From: CAYLUN01 sp964386865 | Lineage (GTDB): Bacteria > Verrucomicrobiota > Kiritimatiellia > RFP12 > UBA1067 | Reading direction: 5' to 3' | NCBI GenBank assembly: GCA_964386865.1 | Contig: CAYLUN010000005.1 | Location: 62,001-126,000, forward strand | DNA: 64,000 bases | Shown here: in pieces, positions 41,142 through 49,042 of the stretch | Layout of the letters: every line of letters starts with the position of its first letter | Position numbering within the stretch: the stretch's first letter is position 1 | Program-made: the position numbers and the translations under genes | Notes under the pieces: generated by a model | What the model was told of the DNA's origin: nothing | The model's database searches: none | What the model saw: only the letters and a program-made list of their open reading frames with translations

Positions 41142-42542
41142 TTAAGAAGCGTTCTTTTTGCGCTTGCCGGCTTTCTTCGGGCTGGGCTCCTGGAGCGGGA
41201 GGATGTCGAGCGACTTCTCCCAGGCGGCGAGGCGGCCGGAGAGGTCTCGCAGGGTGTCCGCCTTTCCTGCGTCGTCGGCGAGGTTAGTCAGCTCGCCGGG
41301 GTCGCTGCGCATGTCGAAGAGCTGCGCCGCGGGGTCGTCCTTGTAGGCGATGTACTTGTACTCGGGCGTGCGGACCATGCGGCCGGTGCGGTGCGTGTCG
41401 GTCACGAGGAACTCGCGCCACGGTGTGTCGGCGCGGCCTTCGAGCAGCGGCCGCAGGCTAAGTCCCCGCGCCTTGGGCAGGCCTTCGACCCCCGCGAAGT
41501 CGCAGAGCGTGGGCGCGACGTCGAGGCCCGACACGAGGTGGCGCACGTCACGCGCGCCGGCTTGCACGCGGCCGGGGCAGGCCGCGATGAACGGCACGCG
41601 CGCGGCCTCGTCGTAGAGGAACATTTTCGAGGTCAGCCCGTGGCGCGCGAGCCCGTCGCCGTGGTCGGAAGTCAACACGACGAGCGTGTCCTGCGCGAGC
41701 CCGGCGTCGTCAAGCGCGTCCAGCACGCGGCCGACTTCCGCGTCGGCCATCTCGACCATGCGGTAGTAGTTCCACAGGTACCAGCGCCAGTGGGCGGGGG
41801 ACCAGCCGCTGTCGCCCGCGCGCTTGGCGCGTCGCTGGGCGATCGGCGCGGGCTCGCGCTCGCAGTGGCCGTGGTTCGGCGGCAGCGGCGGCAGGTCGTC
41901 GGGCGGCGGCCCGAGGCGCGTGAGCGTCGCGCCCGCACCGTGTTCGAAAACCCAGTAGCAGCAGTCGTGCGGCTGGAGGAAGCCGAGGTTGAGGAAGAAG
42001 GGCTTGTCCGTCGCGGCGCGCGAGCGCAGGAAGCCCTCGGCGGCGCGCGAGACTGCGCCGTCGGTGACCTCGCCCACGCCCGAGCCGGGCGTGAGCGCGC
42101 GGAAGCTCTGGGTGAAGGCGCGGCCGGTCACGTGCCACTTGCCCGCGTAGACCGAGTCGTAGCCGCGCGCGGAAAACCACTGGCCCAGGTCCGGCATCTG
42201 CGGCGCGAGGGGCCACTGGTCGTTCATGACCACGCCGTTCTCCGACGAGGTGCGGCCGGTGTACCAGCAGGCGCGGGCCGGGCAGCAGACCGGGTTCGCG
42301 GAGTAGGAGAGGCTGAAGGAGGTGCCCTGCGCCGCGAGCCGGTCGATGGCCGGCGTGCGGACGTGCGCGCAGCCGAAGGCGGAGGCCGCCTCCCAGTACC
42401 ACTGGTCGAGGTGCATGAAGAGCAGGTTCGGCGGGCGCTTCTGCACCACGGCGGGCGCCTGGCGCGCGGCGAGGATCAGGCCGAGCCCGCCTGCGCCGGC
42501 CGACTGGAGGAACAAACGTCGGGTGAGGCTGGGGGCGCTCAT
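41142..42542 (-). CDS. secreted sulfatase (type I, Cys-type)
   Basis: 466 residues from ATG 42542, with a strong AAAGGAGG upstream. Signal LTRRLFLQSAGAGGLGLILA is twin-arginine-like. Active-site motif CCPARACWYTGR near residue 86, with the first Cys in the formylglycine position of CxPxR. Other blocks: PNLLFMHLDQW, YAGKWHVTG, LTSDHGDGLARHGL near 300, and VTDTHRTGRMVRTPEYKYIA. It would desulfate glycans outside the cell. Its start overlaps the stop of the upstream gene by 4 nt (ATGA), so the two are translationally coupled. It ends in a basic tail (KKAGKRKKNAS). Confidence 0.92.
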   Translation of the reverse strand: MSAPSLTRRLFLQSAGAGGLGLILAARQAPAVVQKRPPNLLFMHLDQWYWEAASAFGCAHVRTPAIDRLAAQGTSFSLSYSANPVCCPARACWYTGRTSSENGVVMNDQWPLAPQMPDLGQWFSARGYDSVYAGKWHVTGRAFTQSFRALTPGSGVGEVTDGAVSRAAEGFLRSRAATDKPFFLNLGFLQPHDCCYWVFEHGAGATLTRLGPPPDDLPPLPPNHGHCEREPAPIAQRRAKRAGDSGWSPAHWRWYLWNYYRMVEMADAEVGRVLDALDDAGLAQDTLVVLTSDHGDGLARHGLTSKMFLYDEAARVPFIAACPGRVQAGARDVRHLVSGLDVAPTLCDFAGVEGLPKARGLSLRPLLEGRADTPWREFLVTDTHRTGRMVRTPEYKYIAYKDDPAAQLFDMRSDPGELTNLADDAGKADTLRDLSGRLAAWEKSLDILPLQEPSPKKAGKRKKNAS

Positions 42543-43285
42543 GCGGCACCTCCTTTCGCCGGCGCGGCGAGGAGGTAGGCGCGGCGGCCTCCGGCGGCGA
42601 GCAGCACGCGGTGCTGGCCGTCGAGCCACCAGCGCCACGGCAGCACGCCGCGGCCGGTCTGCTCGAAGACGTGCAGGTCAAGCGCCTGACCGTTCAGCGC
42701 GACGGACTGCGGGCCGACGTAGGCGAGGCGCTGGCCTGGCTTGTGCAGCTCGAGGTCTTCGAAGAGGTCGAAGGCGAGCGCGGAGGCCGAGTCGAACGGC
42801 AGGCGTGGAAGCGCGGCGAAGAGGTTCCAGAAGGACGTCCATAGCGCGGGCGCGGGCCGGCGATGCTCCTTATTGGCTTGGAAGATGAGCTCCTTGCCGT
42901 CGGCGCGGCCAGCGCGCGTCTGGGGCATGCCGTCGGTCGACGCGCCCGAAAGCGGGCCGGCCTGCCAGCCGACCTTAAGCGACCACGCGCGCGGGGTGAG
43001 CAGCGCGTCGGGCGCACAGGTGATCTCGGCCTCCGAGGTCATGATCGTGAAGCCCGCCTGCACGGCCTCGGTCGCGCGCAGCGTGAGTGCGCCTCCAGCG
43101 GGTTTCAGCGTGATCGCCAGCGAGCCGGCCGGGCCGCCGCCGGGCATGCCGCCGGGCTCGGGCACGAGCGCGTGGCGCGCGTAGCTCAGCGACCACGCGG
43201 CGGCAGGGTCGAATGCGCCTTGGGGCGGTGTCCAAGAGGCCAGTCGCGGGCCGAGCGCGAACCAGTCGCGGGGGAGTGGTGGCAT
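42539..43285 (-). CDS. conserved protein of unknown function coupled to a sulfatase
   Basis: 248 residues from ATG 43285, with AAGGAG upstream. No signal peptide or transmembrane segment. Features: RDWFALGPRLASWTPPQGAF at the start, SLKVGWQAGPL and ELIFQANKEHRRPAP in the middle, and LPWRWWLDGQHRVLLAAGGR near the end. The Trp-rich, beta-rich C-terminus suggests a soluble sandwich fold. The exact ATGA overlap with the sulfatase is the only clue to function. I do not recognise the family. Confidence 0.65.
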   Translation of the reverse strand: MPPLPRDWFALGPRLASWTPPQGAFDPAAAWSLSYARHALVPEPGGMPGGGPAGSLAITLKPAGGALTLRATEAVQAGFTIMTSEAEITCAPDALLTPRAWSLKVGWQAGPLSGASTDGMPQTRAGRADGKELIFQANKEHRRPAPALWTSFWNLFAALPRLPFDSASALAFDLFEDLELHKPGQRLAYVGPQSVALNGQALDLHVFEQTGRGVLPWRWWLDGQHRVLLAAGGRRAYLLAAPAKGGAA

Positions 43286-43304
43286 GGTGTGCTCCTTGTC
43301 TGTG

Positions 43305-43441
43305 CCAGCAATTCCCATTATGGACAAGAAGCGCCTCACGGCGCCACTACAAACGCGTAAAACGTGGGCGAAGTCGTTCGTAGCAAGTGGGCCCGTGAGG
43401 GCCTTCCCATTGTGCGCGCCTTGTCATAATGGGAATTGCTG
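43305..43441. repeat. 137-nt MITE-like inverted repeat element
   Basis: The ends are AGCAATTCCCATTATGGACA (43307-43326) and its near reverse complement GTCATAATGGGAATTGCTG (43423-43441). Further in, CCTCACGG and CCGTGAGG pair too, so the whole segment can fold into one long imperfect hairpin. It lies between divergent genes, 20 nt upstream of the sulfatase-operon start. No ORF inside. Confidence 0.8.
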
Positions 43442-43548
43442 TGTCTATGCTGTCAGGAAACGTGAACGGACCCTATTTATTGCGGCGTGGGAGAAGATGT
43501 TCTTGCTAGGCCCTTCCATGGTCACCAGGGCGGTGCTACAATTCAGGC

Positions 43549-45549
43549 ATGTCTATGAAGCCCAGACGTTACCCTGCTGCATTCGCGACCTTGCTCCAAT
43601 GGATCGCCGTCAACGTCACCGGGGCGATGGTCGGAGTCTCTGTTGCGTCGCAAAGTCGCGCCGCGGAGATCCTGATCGTGGGCGGCTCGATTGGGCTTGC
43701 GCAATGGCTTTTCCTCCGCCGGTTCTTTGCCCGCTCTTACGGGTGGGCGCCGGCGACCCTACTCGGCGTACTGGCCGGCCTGCTGGGCGAGTGGGCCGCG
43801 CAAGGGCTCATGGAAGGGGGCACCGTCGGCGCCTTCAAGCCGAACGTGTGGACCGTGTGGGCCTGGTTTTTGGGTGTCGGCGCCGTGATGGGCGCGGCGG
43901 TCGGAACGCTCCAGTGGCTGGTGTTGCGGCGGTGGCGTCCGCGGGCGGCAGGGTGGATTCCCGTTTCGGTTCTTGCCTGGATGGCGGTGTATCTTGCCAT
44001 CATCGCTCTCCCGCAGTTGATTTTTCACAGGTTTGCTTCGTCAGCTTCGATTGCTGCCATGGCGCTTATCTTTATCGGGCAAAGCGTGCTTACCGGAGTG
44101 GCCCTGCTGGGTTTGCGGCCATCGAAAATGGAAAACGGTTCAATCGCGGATCGTGGCTCTTGGCGACGCCTCGGGCTGGATACGGCGATCAGTCTGACCG
44201 CGTTGGTTCTCTTGGTTTGCCTGTTCTATGCCGAGGAAAATTGGAGGGGCGGGCGGGCGCTGGAGAGGTTTAAGCTGGAAATGACGGCCAAAGGCGAGCA
44301 TCTGGATTGGGCGTACTTCATTCCGCCGCCGGTGGCCGACGAGGAGAACTTCTTCAAAGCGCCGCAGATGGCGGAGTGGTTTCGGAGGCCCCTCGTGCCG
44401 CAGAGAGACGTTAAGCTTCCCATCGAATGGCCCAGCAAGTGGGAGGCGGTGCCTCAAACGGAACCGATCGTCCACGTTTCGGACGGAAAAGATTACCCAG
44501 CTTCTGTCCTCATCAGCTGGTTTGACCGCTACGATGCCGAATTCAAGCTGCTGGCGGCGGCTTGCCAGCGCCCCAAGGCGCGACTGGATTCGGATTATAG
44601 GGCGCCTTGGGCTCACGCGACTCCGTATTTCTTCAATTCCAGGCAGATCGCCCAGATGCTGACGGCGCGTTCCAAAGCCTACTTGTTCAAAGGCCAGCCC
44701 GCTCTGGCGCTGCGGGACTTAACGATGCTGGCCCGGCTGACGGATTGTCTGGATGACCGGACAACGCTGGTTTCGGCTATGATCCGCGTCGCGATGGCCA
44801 ACCTCTACCTTTCGGTCGTTCAGGAAGGAATGGCTCGACGCCTTTGGGATGAATCGCAGCTTCAAGTTATCCGCCAGCACGTGCGCTCGATGGAACTCAT
44901 AGCGGGCTTTGCACAGGCGATGCGGGGCGAGCGCGCGGCCCTTTTCTTCTTCGAGAAGGTGTCGCGCGACCCCCAACTCATGCGTGACGTGTGCTCTTCG
45001 TCTCTTGACCCATACACCGTGTTTCTCCGCTTTGGGCCTAGCGGTTGGGTTTGCCAGAACCTCTCTCTCGGCGGGCGCCTTTACCAACTCTCCCTAGACG
45101 GGGTGAACGAAAAGGAGAACCGGGTCTTTCCGGCTCGCCTGGCCCAAGCCATGGAGCAAGCGGAGAAAGCGTTCCAGGGGTTTCCTCCGTATTGTACGCT
45201 GGTCGCCCTCGCCTTTCCGTACTTTGGTAAATCTGTCGAAGCCGTCGCGGCCACTCAAACGCTGGCACATCAAGCTCTGATCGCCTGTGCCTTGGAGCAG
45301 CACCGGCGTGCTCTCGGTGAGTATCCCGCCACGCTCGCCGAGTTGGTTCCGCGGTTCATCGAGCGACTGCCCCATGACGTTGTCACCGGAAACCCGCTCA
45401 TCTATCGGCGCAACGGAAATGGGAAGTTCCTGCTCTATTCGGTGGGGTGGAATGAGAAAGACGATGGCGGCAAGGATTCGGGCCCCTCGCGCTTCGGATG
45501 CTCTGACCGCCTCGACTGGGCGTGGGCCAGTTCCACAGGGGAAGAGTGA
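43549..45549 (+). CDS. large membrane protein of unknown function
   Basis: 666 residues. The first 230 residues hold about seven transmembrane helices in two blocks (for example LLGVLAGLLGEWAAQGL, WAWFLGVGAVMGAAVGTLQW, then LTALVLLVCLFYAE). The remaining 430 residues are soluble and helical, with LAALVP-type PATLAELVPRFIERLP and a C-terminal DVVTGNPLIYRRNGNGKFLL followed by YSVGWNEKDDGG. That ending is, from memory, common in uncharacterised Verrucomicrobia-type membrane proteins and resembles pseudopilin tails. TACAAT at 43537-43542 lies only 6 nt before the ATG, so either the transcript is nearly leaderless or the promoter is elsewhere. Function unknown. Confidence 0.75.
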   Translation: MSMKPRRYPAAFATLLQWIAVNVTGAMVGVSVASQSRAAEILIVGGSIGLAQWLFLRRFFARSYGWAPATLLGVLAGLLGEWAAQGLMEGGTVGAFKPNVWTVWAWFLGVGAVMGAAVGTLQWLVLRRWRPRAAGWIPVSVLAWMAVYLAIIALPQLIFHRFASSASIAAMALIFIGQSVLTGVALLGLRPSKMENGSIADRGSWRRLGLDTAISLTALVLLVCLFYAEENWRGGRALERFKLEMTAKGEHLDWAYFIPPPVADEENFFKAPQMAEWFRRPLVPQRDVKLPIEWPSKWEAVPQTEPIVHVSDGKDYPASVLISWFDRYDAEFKLLAAACQRPKARLDSDYRAPWAHATPYFFNSRQIAQMLTARSKAYLFKGQPALALRDLTMLARLTDCLDDRTTLVSAMIRVAMANLYLSVVQEGMARRLWDESQLQVIRQHVRSMELIAGFAQAMRGERAALFFFEKVSRDPQLMRDVCSSSLDPYTVFLRFGPSGWVCQNLSLGGRLYQLSLDGVNEKENRVFPARLAQAMEQAEKAFQGFPPYCTLVALAFPYFGKSVEAVAATQTLAHQALIACALEQHRRALGEYPATLAELVPRFIERLPHDVVTGNPLIYRRNGNGKFLLYSVGWNEKDDGGKDSGPSRFGCSDRLDWAWASSTGEE

Positions 45550-45777
45550 TAAAAAAGCGCTCGGGTTACTGCCGATACCTGTCTCGAATGGCGCTGCTCG
45601 GGTGGAAGCGACGCCCCGGCGATTCGCGCACGCGGCGGGGGCGCCGCGTCTACGATGCGAGTCTAGCCGTTGCGGCGTTGCCTCGCGTGGGATGGCGTGC
45701 GGCCTCGCGAGCCGCGGACGCACAGACGCGCGTCCCTCCCGGCGAGGTTCGTCGTTCCGGGTTCGGTCGCAGGGTTG
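45550..45777. other. intergenic region between convergent genes
   Basis: A 228-nt gap rich in short palindromes (for example GGCGGGGGCGCCGCGTC near 45633 and GACGCGCGTC near 45726). No gene is supported. Terminators for the convergent membrane-protein and GH-A-like genes must lie here. Confidence 0.5.
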
Positions 45778-48591
45778 TTACTCCACGATCACGTACAGCG
45801 TGCCGCTCGGAAAAGCGAAGGTGCCGTTTTGGATGGCGACATCGGCAACCGGGAGGCCGTTTGCGTCGAGGGCGCGGGCGCGGGTCAGGCCGCGGTTGCG
45901 CAGGGTGACTTGAAGCTTCGGCGTTTCCACGGCCCACGGCGCGCGGCCGTAGTCCGTCACGCGCCAGCCTGGCGTCGGCTTGCCGCCCTCGGGGGTGATC
46001 GAGGTCGGCCGGCAGCGCCAGCCGGTGGGGCGGCAGGGCATGCCGACCTGCACGAGGACGCGCTTCGATAGCGACAGCGGCTGGTCGTCGAGCGGCACGC
46101 ACAGCACGGTTCCGAAGGCGTTCTCGCAACGGACCGAGACGTCGGCGAGGTCGAACGCCTGCCGGTTCTTAAAGTGCGCGGCCACGCCCTGGCACTTGGG
46201 CGCGTTGACGGTGCAGGTGCCCGGGCCGGTGCTCAGCTCGATCTCGCCCGTCACGCTCTTAACGGTCACACCGCTCGCTTCGTGTTTGATGAGCGTCTTG
46301 AGGTCGGCGGCGCGCGTTTGAGCTTCCGACGAATCGTAGACTGCGGTGACGGGCCCCGCGAGGAAGGCGTAGGGGTCGACGCCGGACTTGACCGAGGAGG
46401 CCGGGGCGATGTCGCCTGCGTCGCGGTTCGGGTCGAAGGCGGCGGCCTCGGCGATGATCGGGGTGCGGCCGGACCAGATCGCCTGCAGCGAGCGGTGCTC
46501 CTCTACCACGGGCGCGCCGCGCCGCACGTAGCCGCGGCGGAAGGCGAGCGACGCGGCCGGGAACTGGCCGACCATGTCGGGCGTGGCGCAGACCCACTTC
46601 TGCTGCGAGGGCATGAAGCCGTTGGCCGATTGCGGCGGGGTCCACTCCTCGGTGCCGGTGGCGAACCAGTAGTAGGCGTCGAATCCGGTCAGGCCGCTGT
46701 ACACGCTCACGAGGAAGGGGCCTTCGGCGGCGAAGGCGTTCGGGAAGACCCACGCGCTCTCGGTCACGAGCATGGGGTGGCCCTTGACCTGCTTGAGGGC
46801 GAGCGGGAAGGAGAGGGTGGCGTCGGTCAGCGCGGAGTCGCTGGTGAAGGCGTCGCCGGCCATGATGGCCCAGCCGTTGTTGGGGCCGGTGTGGACGCCG
46901 CCGAAGTAGCGGTTCACGGCGAGCACCTCGCAGGCCGTGTAGCTGTAGCGCTCGGCGTCATTCAGGAGGACGGTGTCGGCGGTGCGCCAGTTGCCCGCGT
47001 TGACGAGCACCGGACACTTCAGGTCCTGGCGCACGTAGTCGGCGATCATGCGGTTGAAGCGGAACATGGCTTCGGCCCAGAAGGCGAGCTGGTCGTCGAG
47101 CCGCTTGCCCTGGCCAGCCTTCTGGCGGCGCGCGTCGGCGGTCATGTTCCAGACGAGGCGCAGGTCTAGCACGCCTGCGGCCGCGTCGTCGCCGGGCATG
47201 CGGTCGTTGCCCCAGGCGGCGACGGCGGCGTCGAGCGAGCCGTAGCGCGTGGCCGCCCAGTCGCCGAACTGCCGGCCGAGGCGCCGCTTCGGCTCGCCCT
47301 TGAGGCCCTGCACGGTCCAGAAGAGCAGGCTGTCTTCGTTCTGGATCTGGAAGATCGCGAGGGCCGGCTCCTGCGCGAGTGTCTTGCCGCCGAGCGCGGG
47401 CGAAGGCGTGGTGAAGAGCGTCTTGAGCCAGGCCTTGTAGGCGGCTTGCAGCTTCTCGTCGAAGAAGAGCAAGGCGTGGTGGCTGCCCTTCCAGTCGGTG
47501 CCCCACCGCGCGTCGTCGCTCTGCATGGTGTTAGCCCAGTAGGGCGAGACGGTGGTGTAGATGCCGGCCCGCTTCATCGCACCCACGGTGCGCCAGATCC
47601 ACTCCACCTCGGACTGCTTCACGTCGGTGAGGGCCGCGCCGGGGTCGGCTTTTAGGTCGGGGTTGATGTGGGTGTGCAGCCGCACCATATTGACGCCGCG
47701 CTTGGCCAGCCAGCGCGCGTGGTGGTCGAGGTCGGGCGGCCCCGCTTTCCACTGGGGCCGCTTTTGGAAGGGCCGCTCGCGGTCCACGTCGGTGTTGATG
47801 GCCCAGACGCGCAGCGGCTGGCCGTCGCCCCGCGCGAAGTCGCCGTCGGGGGTCGCCTTGACCCAGCCCGTGGCGCCGGCCTCGGGCTCGTTGAGCGCGC
47901 GCAGGTCGAGCAGCGCATCCGGGCTGAACGCGTCGCGGGCGGGCTCGAAGGCCCAGGTCGGAACCGGCGGCGCCTCGGGTGTTTTGGATACCGCAGCCAG
48001 GGGCGGCGCGTCCGCGGCGGGCTTGCCGCGGCTGACCCACACCTTGTCCACGGCCAGTCCCAGCGGCCTCTTCTGAAGGCTCCAGAAGTAGGTCCAGCAC
48101 ACCTCGCCCGGCTTGGGGGCGTTGCCGCGGTTCGGGCCCATGGTGGCCTTGAACTCGCTGAAGGGGATGCTGACTAAGTGCCAGGCGTCGGGCGCGGCGC
48201 CCGCCAGAGGCGCCTTCGCCTCGTACAGGCTCATGTCTTTCGCGTCCTGCCCGGGCGCTTTGCAGAAGATGAAGACTTGGTACCACTGCGGGTCGTCGAG
48301 TTTTGCCCAGTAGTTGAAATAGAGGTCAGGCTCGACGGCGAAGTGGCCCTTGACCCAGGCGGGGTTGGACTTCAGATCTTCGCCGGGCTTGGCGGCAGCC
48401 GCGCCGCGCGAGCCCTGCGGCAGGCCTTCGTCGACGAGCAGGCCCGCCTCCCATTGAGGCGGGAGCCCGTCCTCGAACGCCTCGCTGAACACGGAGGCTC
48501 CCGCCTGCTGTCCGGACGCCATCGCGCAGCACGCGGCCGCGACGCCTACGCTGAACAACAACCGCCGTCTGTTCCCGCCCCGATTCGCCAT
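45778..48591 (-). CDS. secreted GH-A-like (GH5-type) enzyme with N-terminal sandwich domain
   Basis: 937 residues from ATG 48591 (GGGGAG 9 nt upstream). Signal peptide LLFSVGVAAACCAMASG. Residues 35-210 are a carbohydrate-binding-like sandwich (FSEAFEDGLPPQWEAGLL, WHLVSIPFSEF). The TIM barrel starts near 275: LRVWAINTDVDRERPF, LAKRGVNMVRLHTHINP, RAGIYTTVSPYWANTM. Glu in FQIQNEDS (about 417) is the likely acid/base and Glu in VTESAW (about 608) the nucleophile. A C-terminal sandwich follows. It is related in plan to the enzymes encoded at 30735 and 52953 but more distant. Substrate unknown. Confidence 0.8.
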   Translation of the reverse strand: MANRGGNRRRLLFSVGVAAACCAMASGQQAGASVFSEAFEDGLPPQWEAGLLVDEGLPQGSRGAAAAKPGEDLKSNPAWVKGHFAVEPDLYFNYWAKLDDPQWYQVFIFCKAPGQDAKDMSLYEAKAPLAGAAPDAWHLVSIPFSEFKATMGPNRGNAPKPGEVCWTYFWSLQKRPLGLAVDKVWVSRGKPAADAPPLAAVSKTPEAPPVPTWAFEPARDAFSPDALLDLRALNEPEAGATGWVKATPDGDFARGDGQPLRVWAINTDVDRERPFQKRPQWKAGPPDLDHHARWLAKRGVNMVRLHTHINPDLKADPGAALTDVKQSEVEWIWRTVGAMKRAGIYTTVSPYWANTMQSDDARWGTDWKGSHHALLFFDEKLQAAYKAWLKTLFTTPSPALGGKTLAQEPALAIFQIQNEDSLLFWTVQGLKGEPKRRLGRQFGDWAATRYGSLDAAVAAWGNDRMPGDDAAAGVLDLRLVWNMTADARRQKAGQGKRLDDQLAFWAEAMFRFNRMIADYVRQDLKCPVLVNAGNWRTADTVLLNDAERYSYTACEVLAVNRYFGGVHTGPNNGWAIMAGDAFTSDSALTDATLSFPLALKQVKGHPMLVTESAWVFPNAFAAEGPFLVSVYSGLTGFDAYYWFATGTEEWTPPQSANGFMPSQQKWVCATPDMVGQFPAASLAFRRGYVRRGAPVVEEHRSLQAIWSGRTPIIAEAAAFDPNRDAGDIAPASSVKSGVDPYAFLAGPVTAVYDSSEAQTRAADLKTLIKHEASGVTVKSVTGEIELSTGPGTCTVNAPKCQGVAAHFKNRQAFDLADVSVRCENAFGTVLCVPLDDQPLSLSKRVLVQVGMPCRPTGWRCRPTSITPEGGKPTPGWRVTDYGRAPWAVETPKLQVTLRNRGLTRARALDANGLPVADVAIQNGTFAFPSGTLYVIVE

Positions 48592-48873
48592 ATCCGATTC
48601 TCCCCTGCTGCGCCGCGTGCGCCCGGCTCCGCGGGCGGCGGCAACTGATCGACTTCTGATACGCAGTATACCATGACGCGCGCAGTCAGGGAAGCGAGCC
48701 ATGGCCGGTCTGTGGGTGCCAGATTTTCCGGATTTTCACTTCCGCTTCCGCGCGTCCCGGTCGGAAACTCCGGTCGCTTCGGTCTCGGGTGTCCAGCGAG
48801 TCCCAGGTCGGCGGGAACGACTCCCGGGGCCGGGGCAATAGCGGGACGGGTCAGAATGGCGAACAGATGAACG

Positions 48874-48948
48874 ACGGCTCGGCTCAGCCTCGCCCCCCCA
48901 GGCCTATGGACAAGACGGGCGCTGGAGGGCGAAGCTGTGCTGAGCCGT
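48874..48948. repeat. palindromic element, family P1, copy 1
   Basis: The left arm starts ACGGCTCGGCTCAGC (48874) and runs to CCCCCCAG (48901). The right arm ends GTGCTGAGCCGT (48948). The arms are near reverse complements separated by about 20 nt. A related element is at 58097-58171; their ACGGCTC...TCGCCCCCCC arms match at roughly 22 of 28 positions by eye. Confidence 0.7.
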
Positions 48949-48996
48949 TACAACCAATACGCGGCTGTACCGCGAACAAACGACGGGCCGACTTAT

Positions 48997-49026
48997 CGTA
49001 GAAGCGGCGTCCTCGCCGCTTCTACG
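48997..49026. terminator. 13-bp perfect hairpin after the beta-strand-repeat gene
   Basis: CGTAGAAGCGGCG, loop TCCT, CGCCGCTTCTACG. It lies 17 nt beyond the stop of the 49043-52774 gene (minus strand), the right place for its terminator, though no T-tract follows. It may equally be a dispersed palindrome. Confidence 0.65.
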
Positions 49027-49042
49027 GGCGGGCACACACCGG

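Larger units (their letters stand above)
48592..49042. other. 451-nt intergenic region with two palindromic elements
   Basis: No gene. It should carry the promoter of the GH-A-like gene (minus strand) near 48600-48680 and the end of the beta-strand-repeat gene. The rest is taken up by an imperfect inverted repeat (48874-48948) and a perfect hairpin (48997-49026). Confidence 0.6.
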
